A DNA stretch of 64,000 nt from Anthopleura xanthogrammica (Eukaryota; Cnidaria; Anthozoa; Actiniaria; Actiniidae): the NCBI GenBank assembly GCA_964019055.1, contig OZ025212.1, forward strand, positions 15,115,590 to 15,179,589, in the 5' to 3' direction. Each line of letters opens with the position of its first letter. The first letter of the stretch is position 1. Positions 55,101 to 64,000 of this stretch are shown in pieces. The position numbers and the translations under genes are program-made. Below the pieces are notes generated by a model. The model saw only the letters and a program-made list of their open reading frames with translations, was not told where the DNA came from and made no database searches.

Positions 55101-58100
55101 ATTTCGTGTCGTTTGGAGAGAGAAAACCGTCTAGCTCTTAAATCCAATTTACAGAAATGGGAATTGAAAAATATTAGGTTGTTTTTTTTTTCTATGGAGA
55201 AGTAATCTCTTTTATCCTATTTGTGGAAACATTAACGGGTTATAACACAGCAAGGCATTCATTTAAGGATCATTAGCACTATCCCATTCTATAGGATTAA
55301 CAATGCCTAACAGAACTATCGGCGATTCTAAATTTCGTTTAACTTTATAAGAATATACATTTATGGAGGGAAAAAATTAAAGCCAAAGGAAATCCATAAT
55401 TCTTACTCAATTTACCGAACACAGGATCCAAATTTACTTTTCTCGAAAGGAAATATATTATTGTCCAATTTTAATGTAAAAGAATGAGAGAGCATAATCA
55501 ATTATTAGTTTTAGAGGGATTTTTGGGAAGATTTACGAATAGAAGTAGACATTTCTTCAAAGTCTTTTGGAATGATTATCAACATGATTTCAGGATAATT
55601 ATTCAAGAATACAGTTTTTCCCCTGCAAATAGTAACGCTATTCTCGTTTCTAGTTTTTGCAGCCAAAGTTTCTAAACATGACTGATACGTTATGACTTTA
55701 AACTACCTTTTCAAAGGCAATAAAAGATGTCTATGAACAAGTTTTTGGTGCAAAAATGTAAACGCAAAGAAGAAAAACGATACATACATAGTATAAAGGT
55801 TTTGCGAAGCTTTGTTTCAAGAAACTTTGCGAAAATGGAAATCCAATTTGTAGTACGGCGACAAAACAGAGACAGAAAATAATCAAATTGAGTACAGTTA
55901 AGACTGAATATATATAACGATGCAAAGACAAGTAGAATGGGAGCATATTTGATATTAGAAATGATGGTAATTTCATACCAGAGTCGTGCACTGCAACGTC
56001 TATTCATACGTTGATTGGCAAAGGTAACAAAAAAGCCATTTTACTTGAAAAAGTAATAAAGAAAGTCGAGTCTGCTTCAGTTCAGTTTTTGAATATTGTC
56101 ATTTTTCTAAGGAGTTTTTTAATGTAGGTAGTAGTAGATGCAAACAGTAGGAGCACTTGGCAGACATTAATATTCTATTTGAAGAAAAAAAATATTATTA
56201 CAAATGATGTTCTTGTCACTAAAGCTTGACAGACTTGCGTCCTCATTTGATTCAATTGCCACAAGATCTGCCTTGTGCCCTGACAGGCTTGCTTTCTGTT
56301 GTCAAATTGTGGTGCAATCTCACCACGCATCTTCGCACAGCAAAACTATGTAATTACAGGTCCTAAATTAAAAAAGTACCCAGATGTTGGTAATATTGTA
56401 GTACACGCCCAAACATTCAACGACCAAAATTAACATCGAGTATACATTTTCTCGATAGATGATACCTTAAAAACAACCGAGTTTGGCCACATTGTGACAT
56501 GGAAAGCAATTACTGGAGGATAGTAAGAATTACCTCAATAGCAGGTGTCGATAGAAGTGATGTTCCCAGTCGATATCTCATTGAATTCATCATTTGACGA
56601 TTTTTAATAATTTCAGTACCATGCTTGATCGGCAATGACAAACAAGAACCTGTTTTTTTTCAAGACCTGTAAAAATTGATGCTTTGATACAATGAAACAA
56701 AATATGAACACAAAGTTTGTTTGCTTCGCCATTTTATATACCCATCGCTTGTCAAACTGAAAAAATCCAGGACTTGCTCGGAATTTTGTATCTCTCATTA
56801 TCTGGTTTGATAAACGACCATACTAGATGATGACAGTGAAAGAGGACTTATTTGCGGTTATATTGAGGGCATTGTTTCCAACATGCTCCCTGTCCCATCT
56901 TCACTTATGTCGTTCTGCCCTGCATCCATTATTTGTTCAGGTTGTCCTTCTCTTGTTCTAAAGAAAAAAATACATAAACGGGACACATTAGCATTTTTGA
57001 TGACACCTTTTTCTTCTAATGAATTTCAAGTCAAGTGTCTTCAGTATTATTTGTCAGCTTCTCTTGTTATTTCAAAGCCTTTTCTGTCTTCGTGAAAAAA
57101 GTATCTCAAGTGATATCTGAATTTTGAATGCCAACCTCAATCAAATTCTTCCATTTCGCCTTTTTCTTTCGTCTTCAACTTTGGCTTTCGTGATGTTCTG
57201 TACACATAAGAGAAGATTTCATTATTTTGAACTGCGACGTGAGTCTTTAACAAAAACAACTATTAGAATACTTTGTCAACTTGGTTAAAAAAAAGCGAAG
57301 TGCCTCTGAAGAAGCCTAGATTCTAATCCTATAAAATCTTTTCCTTAGAGCAACACTTGTTCTAGGAGATTAGACATTTTCCCTTGTTATACTCTTACAG
57401 CTTAAAAGAATACAAATCAATTGAGTGGTGAAACTTTGAACCGTGGCAATAAATAAAATCAAGATATTTCATATATTTTTAAATGATGGTAGATTTTAAT
57501 GAAAGAATTGTCTTAAAGAGAGATTAGACTTTTGATACCCTTTCCCACTTTTTTAGAGCTTGGAAGCTCAAATAGACAACTAGGCTAACTTATTTTTTGA
57601 AAAGAGCAAGTTTGTTTTGTAGGATTGTGAGGAGACTGAAAGACTGTGTTATTTCGTATAATCCTTTTGTATTCTTTGTTCTCTTATAAGGAATTACATT
57701 GATGGTGAATTCTGCACTTAAAATAGCTGGGATAAAGGGCCATTACTATGAGCTTTATTTGGTAGATTCAAGTAGGTTTCTTCGCTTATGCTTTTAGATA
57801 AAATTCCAAAAAGAGGATTACTATCTGCTACAAACAACTGTATTTAGTATTACAACAATATTGATTCTAAAAGTGCTTCTTTCCTTGAATCAAAAACGAA
57901 AAAATTGGACGTCGAGACAGTTAAAAAAAGAAGAGCAAATTTTACAATACAAGTTCAAGAAAATGAATGAGATTTCGTGTGGTTTCTCTTACAATACTCT
58001 CTTCATATCTTAGGCTTTTTTAGGAACAGGGATTTGTTTTAAAAACGCTGTACAATGTATTAATGAAAACTAGAAAAACTGATTGTAAAAATGAAAAAAA

Positions 58101-61100
58101 GGCTACCGAGGTATTCGTACTGTACATGATATTAGATATAAGGAGTAAGATGCTCAATGTAATAGCAGTCAAATGAAAGGGATAGGCTTTTTTAGTCACA
58201 ACTTGTCTTTCCTTTATTGTTTAATTTCTTAATTTCAAAGAGGGGTTACCTTCTATTAAAAATACCGTGAAAATATTTAATTTCTCTAGGTTTTGTAAGT
58301 GAAAAATAAATGAAATATAAGGCAAGAAAAAGTGATAGCTTGTTTATCATGTACTGTTTAGATAATGTTGGAATTACTTGATTTAGCTTGATTTGACAAA
58401 GTTTCCCCTTGACAAGCTCTCGATACCCAAAGGACAATCGATCAAACTATCGGAAAGGATTCGTATATTCAGCTTTTGGTTTATCGCATTAAGAAAAGAT
58501 ATTGAGGATACAAAACAAGTCAGAAATTACGACACAAATTGACTTTTTTACTTCCAAATCAAGTCTTCCCCGAGGCTATTTCTACTCAAACTGCGATTAT
58601 GCTTGAACAAAGGCGAAGTAATAATCCACTAAGACTGAATACCTCAACTCACTGTGCGGCATATCTTGCTAAAGAGAGAATAAATCTAATTTAAAAAACC
58701 CAAAGAAAACACTAAAAATTTCATTCCAACAAAATACCGCCATCATTGGGCTTGTAATGAAATTATATTTTCGTTCCCGAGTTACCACACAATGTTTGTT
58801 TCCAAACGGAAATATAAAATTGCAGGACATGTTCTTCTTCGAAGACGAAGACAACTTTAATGTTTTTGCAACGAAAATTGTTCCTAAACTTTTCAACCTG
58901 TTTTGGTTTCATTGTAAAAATATTCTTGGTCAAGTAGGCCAACAGAGAAAGCTTAAGCTTTAGTTCCCCACTAATCAACTACTAGACCCAGTTCAATATG
59001 TACCTTCGAGTACCCTGACCTCAAATTATCGTTATGTTCTTCAACATCTTCAAGTAATAATTTTTGATATAACCAAAAAAATTAGCTGGACTTTCAGCAA
59101 GTCATTCAATACTCACACTTTCATAGATTAAGTCAAACAAAAGGTCCATGAGGATTCCTGAAAATCATGGGTCAAAATTCAGCCACAAAACATCCTTCTT
59201 AATTACTTTCAGTCTCAACAAAAGTTGTTTTTGATGCCTTGGAAGACTATGTCAATTCTTGGTAGAGAAATAAAGTATGATATTACAAGTGAAGGTCTTT
59301 TCATCCCAAAAGTTCAAAGAAATATAGTGCATTTTATTTCTAACATGACAGGATAGTGAGCTCAGTCATTCATTTAGACCCTTTTCTTTCATGACATATA
59401 AACTTGGACAAGATCTGTCGTTGCCTTTGGTGTTGTGAGATTTTATAAGTATGAGAATGAAGTTACTGCTATAGGTCTACGAAATGTGGAGTAGGTTAAT
59501 AAAGGGTCGACAGCTAGGGAGGCCTATATACACTCTTTGATATACTGCTGCCATTTTTGGTTCATTATGACTAGTTCTTGGAGGTACTCAAGAAGATAAC
59601 AAGTAGCAACAAAAGCTTCTATTCAACAACAAAATGTAATGAAAGGAAACGAACAAACCCCTATAAGTGCCATGGTATTACCTTTTACTTTTATCCATTT
59701 CATTTTGTTCTTTCATTTCAAATCTATTTTTGTTCTTTCTGTGCAAAATAAAAACACTTGACAAGAAAGCATGAAGTAGTTATCACAACAGTGTTACGAC
59801 AAGAGGTCTTGACTTCCAAGCACAGAACGTTGATAAATAGAGGAACTGATGTACTTAGATTGTCTTTGAGTTTGGTTTAGGGTCACGCACTAAAAGTTCA
59901 TAAACACAGAGATAGCAAAGCTTCGATAAGACAAAACTGCTCGAGCAAGAGCATCAGATAAATCCCATCTCTCTCGTTCATCGCTGTCTCACTTAGAAAA
60001 GGAGGCGCTCGCTCGGGCCTCAAACTATATTGGCGCGCACGCCAGCAATATTACTAGACCAACATTTGCCGAAATAACTATTGTGTCCTCTCAAAATAAT
60101 CAAAAGATTTAACACCTTACTGGGGTCTAAAACAATCGCACTCTTAGAATGTTTTTGAAATAATATTTAAACGTTATAAGTATTAATAGTAACAAGTGCC
60201 TTCGTTGTCATACTTTCAATCGATTATACATAATGAAAGTTTTCAGAATAGATAATGAAAGTCAAGCTTATCTTGGGCTGTAATCGCAATAAAGTGGAAT
60301 AATTGCTTCTTTCATAAAAGGCGGGTCATTCATCCTCGAATCTCATCTTTAGGAAACAGATTGTATGCTTAGACCATATTGAGTGCTTGTAATCATATGA
60401 CTGTGAAGTTTGTTTTTCCCTTCGACTTGAGAAAAAAAAATTCTAGTCTTATAATACCAAAAGAAGTACATGCAAAATGCAAAGACAAGAACATAAACTA
60501 AGCAAACGAAACCAGCAAATTAGAAAGAAAAAGAAAAGGTTATTGTTCTGAGATAAACGCTTTCAGTCTGTTGTATAGCCATTTTATTTTGTTGTGGTTT
60601 TGATTGGGTCGAGATAAATAAGAATGATTGCCGCGTTTATTTTCGCTTAGTTTTTTCTTTTGTACTGTTTTCAATCTTAATTACTCGATTCATCCAAGCA
60701 CCATTCTGTGCTGCACTTTAGAAAAAAACACAAATTACTCAAAGGTAAACAGTACGCTTCAGTCAAACATTAGAGCTGACTAAACACAATCTAATTCAGG
60801 AAAAGATGAGCTGAACAATCAAACAATGGCGTGTTTTGAAATCTACGGTTCCAGGTCATGACTAAGCCAAGAAAAACTATAAACATTTGACCGCAGAAAA
60901 GAACGAAAGAGCTGCGTAATTTTGCATTTCGAAAGCATCATATTATTCAGCTTTCTATACGATTCTTATTCAAATACATACGACTAACGCAAATCCAAGT
61001 GTCAAATACAAACATAGACGCAAACTCCTTTATTCGCGTTTACCCAGACTGGAAAAAAAAGGAATAGCATATTTGAGCTCACTGTGGAAGTGTCTTAATC

Positions 61101-63062
61101 TTTGTGATCATTTCAGGAAGTTTCTCTTTTTATAGAGCAAAGTGATTAATGATCGATGCTTTCTTGATAGTTGTCTTACTATATAGTCCCCTAGTGGTGT
61201 TCAAAATAATGTTTTCTTTTTTACTTGTACCTACAATCAATTGGATCATCAGCCACTGCCACCCGAGATGGATGAGGTCTTAGCATTTTGATTACACTAA
61301 GTCTGCTGAATTTACATTAGAAATTACTTGGTCATACTAAAGAACTTTGCAAAGCGGGGATTGTGTACAATAGATAGATCCTTAAAGCTACCCTATAGTG
61401 TCCTCTGACAAAGAAATCCACGCAAGCGACTCTGCTCCGTTCAAAAGGAGAAACTTCGTCATGGACCGTTGTGCCACGATGACATATTCCCCTTCATTTG
61501 AAAATTCGAGGGAAAAAATAATCTAAAACATGTAATCGTTTAAAGTATGGAATTTCTTTCTTTAAGAGTAGTTAGTTAAAATCTTTGGCTAACAGGATAG
61601 CATTTCCCCTGAGGCGTCCAATCGCCTAAGTGGAGATGACCAGTTAGCCATAGTTAATTTACACGGTTTTTTAGTCAGGTCTATCGCGTCTACACAACAC
61701 AGTACCGCGCATGAGCCCCCGGCAGCAACAACACACACCACACCTCCAGTATCTACACTAAGCTCAATGTCCCTTTTCCCAGAAATTCAAGAGTTGCAGT
61801 ACCATACTCTCTGTTCCCTACAATCTGATGAAAGGGGGGTAAGTTTGCTGCAATGTATGTTAAAAACACGTTCATAGTGTTCCATAACGCGAGAGCGCGC
61901 CATAAACTTCGCAAACCATACTCTGTGGCTCAGACAGAGAAGTCGACAAAGCTTGTTTCGACATTCGCCGATCTGTGTTTTGAATCTCGCTCGCAGATTT
62001 CAAGGATTAACCTGCGCTTAGCTGACGATTTTTCAAACAGTTTGGAAGCCATCAGACGTTTTGCAGCGCTAACATAAACTAATCATTCTGCACGTCTTGG
62101 AATAACATTAAGGTATTCTAAACCTCAGATGACCTGGGTTCATCTTCGTCGTAAATTGGATCTCCGTGATATAGTGCGTGCGACATGTAATTTAGAGCAC
62201 GGTACAGGCGCTTATGAAGTCTTTAAAAATTCGTTTATCTATCTTGTGTGTTTCTAAGCTTAAACTGTAGAAAGCGGCTTGTCTAGATTTTGATGTGAAT
62301 GCCACATGTGCTTGTGAAGGAATGTTTTTTTTAAACTCTAGACGATCATTTTGATCGGATGGAGATGTTTATCCGACACACAAAAACGATAAGACACAGA
62401 GATGGTTTCGAAAATATTATGAAAAGAAATGAATTTGCCCAGGCTGAATTCTGCATTTCTTCAAAGTGCGCTAAAGGCAGCGCGTGGCTACATTTCATGT
62501 AACCACTTTAAAATGAAGGTTTAAAGCGATTATCGATCAACGAAAACATCTCTGGTTTGATGAGATGTGGAATTCTTCAGACTATTTCCGAAGAACCGCA
62601 TCCTTAAAGCCATTACTTTTTTGTCGTACTCGTAACGAATTCGGGAAATTTCACAATAGCTACCTCGTCAGTTCGCTGCATGTAAGGATTCTGGAAATCC
62701 GACTTCGAAGCTTTTTACAAATTGTTGTACAACTCCAGGAAAAAATTCTTTCCAAGGTATTCCTTTCCGATTCATTAAAATTGTGGTCGTGAGAAATGCA
62801 TTGAGGACGATTTGCTTCCTAGTCGAGTTATAGTCTTGGATTTTATCATCAAAAGAGTTGTGAATATGTTTACCAAACAAAGTGATGCCCTCGAACGGAT
62901 TAACAGGCTCACCACAACAAATTTGAATTTACCTTTTGTTTTCCACTCTCCAGTCTTGCTTCTCGATCTCGAAGGAACGGCCGGCTCGGTAGGATTTCTC
63001 TCACGGTGTTTCTATTTTGAACGCTACTCAAGCGAGTTCAGGACCGGGGAGAAGTGAATCGT
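46166..63062. other. Long gene-poor, AT-rich region
   Basis: No supported gene over about 17 kb. Items seen: a TA run near 47058; a segment at 47430-47475 resembling the end of a retroelement; a degraded tRNA-like stretch at 48765-48835 (minus); CG-richer DNA with CpG at about 61640-63060. Frames are short and lack recognisable domains. It may be a long intron, a gene desert or a regulatory region. Confidence 0.45.
47430..47475 (-). mobile_element. Possible retroelement terminus (CCTGATGATGG ... GAAAGCTCGG)
   Basis: The minus strand reads CTGATGATGGACCTATGATC then CGAAAGCTCGGAAATTAAAC. This is a phrase I associate with the ends of retroelements (Penelope-like or similar) in invertebrate genomes. 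It contains CTGATGA and GAAA spaced as in a hammerhead core but with an imperfect stem. No element body was identified. Confidence 0.35.
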
Positions 63063-63120
63063 ATGCCTCAAAAACGTGGAAGGGGATTGAGAAACAAAGC
63101 AAAGCAACGCGGTGCTTTAG
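63063..63120 (+). CDS. Candidate first coding exon encoding a basic N-terminus
   Basis: The ATG at 63063 is followed by MPQKRGRGLRNKAKQRGAL and a donor (TTTAG|GTATGT) at 63121. The preceding 1.3 kb is relatively CpG-rich, as expected of a promoter or 5'UTR. The peptide resembles a nuclear localisation or RNA-binding basic patch. No domain follows within view and the gene would continue past the window, so this is tentative. Confidence 0.25.
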
Positions 63121-64000
63121 GTATGTTAAATTTGTTTTTTCTTGAGCCAAACCGTCTCGCGCGAATTCAATTTCTGACAGACATTAAACGACGTTTTGGA
63201 CAGGTTACTTTTTGAAGGGGATCATCCCCTCACTATCAAATAACCGCGTGATAGTTCTGATAGCTCCGATAGACTGTGGTACTTCAAAGGGGAAAAGAAA
63301 TATCCAGAAAATATCAAGCAAGTGGATGAAAATGTAAAGAATCAAAAGTGTTTCGGCGTAGTTGTCGAAATTCTGTTTGCATAGGTACAAAACTGCAATA
63401 CACTGACACGAGGCGATCGACAATGGAGCGCATACTAACGCCCTCCCTAAACCGGTCAAGTGTATTGTACCTAAAGTGAAACTTGCTGAACACTTTGGAA
63501 ATCGTCTCAGGCCTTAATGGTTTGGCGAAGACCACAGCTTTAGCTTTCGCAACATCGCCTGACTATATGTTTATTTACAGCCTTGGGTAAACAAAGATGA
63601 AGCTGCACGATGTTCGCTTTTCATTTCCTTCAATTCTTAAACGGCCTTTTTGAACTTATTGGCCCCTATTTATCTTTTTCGTGTTTAGCCGGTTTATTTT
63701 CACGTTATGGAGATCATTGTGTTAGTTTAATCCATATGAAATATAATTGTCATAACATATAATTTTGATCCTTTTCGGAGTGAATCAATTCGCTTCTTCA
63801 GACGTCCTGGTATAGTCGTCGCTCGCTCCCTCGGACTAAAGCAGGGATTCAAGAAGTTTCTTTTCCTAGCCTCGTAGACCTCATTGCAGCTTAGACTTTT
63901 TCATTCTTAAACTAACACATTAGAAGGTACAGTGTTATCGTCTCGATTAGTTTCCAAATAACTTGTTCTATGTAGATCAAAGTAATATACAGTAAACAAG
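63121..64000. other. Right-hand end, no gene recognised
   Basis: Frames at minus 63205-63535 lack recognisable domains. If the 63063 exon is real, this stretch would be its first intron. Confidence 0.35.

Noticed and set aside
1..64000. CRISPR arrays, operons or bacterial mobile elements
   Set aside because: Introns, SINEs and MITEs show a eukaryotic genome; the tandem arrays have no spacers of CRISPR type.

Overview
The window looks like nuclear DNA of an animal, most likely a cnidarian (probably an anthozoan such as a coral or sea anemone). This is an inference from three things: a tandem array of intronless class A GPCR genes, six-exon genes of the ependymin-related (EPDR) secreted family with canonical GT/AG introns, and AT-rich intergenic DNA packed with foldback MITEs, tRNA-derived SINEs and AAT/GAAT microsatellites. 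There is no sign of bacterial organisation. Some predicted frames begin at non-ATG codons, so I moved GPCR starts to ATGs supported by paralogue alignment.

Layout. 1-2.5 kb: microsatellite-rich DNA with one possible exon relic. 2.5-12.4 kb: four intronless plus-strand GPCR genes (GPCR1-4) of about 320-330 aa, separated by 2.5-3.3 kb of MITE-rich spacer. 12.56-15.49 kb: EPDR-A on the minus strand, convergent with GPCR4. 17.70-20.60 kb: EPDR-B on the plus strand, divergent from EPDR-A. 20.86-23.86 kb: a segmental duplicate of 10.65-13.22 kb carrying GPCR5 and a frameshifted copy of the last EPDR-A exon. 25.45-28.05 kb: EPDR-C. 28-64 kb: largely gene-poor DNA with SINEs, tandem arrays, dispersed 57-bp-repeat elements and a few weak exon candidates (about 32.4, 44.4 and 63.1 kb).

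The GPCRs keep the class A fold (N1.50, D2.50, TM3 Cys, DRY/DRS, CYLP in TM6, NPxxY), with a short extracellular loop 2 lacking the usual cysteine and no TM5 proline, features reminiscent of the melanocortin/adenosine-like (MECA) branch. Their ligand is not predictable. The EPDR genes encode secreted proteins with four matching cysteines. EPDR-B and EPDR-C also have a furin-type RARR site before a short amphipathic C-terminal tail.

The most notable points are the interleaved receptor and secreted-protein cluster, the possible C-terminal peptide release, patchy near-identity between GPCR paralogues that suggests gene conversion, the GPCR4/EPDR-A-tail duplication with its insertions and deletion, a MITE shared in the same intron of two inverted EPDR paralogues, and four TCACGTGA E-boxes in one EPDR-C intron.
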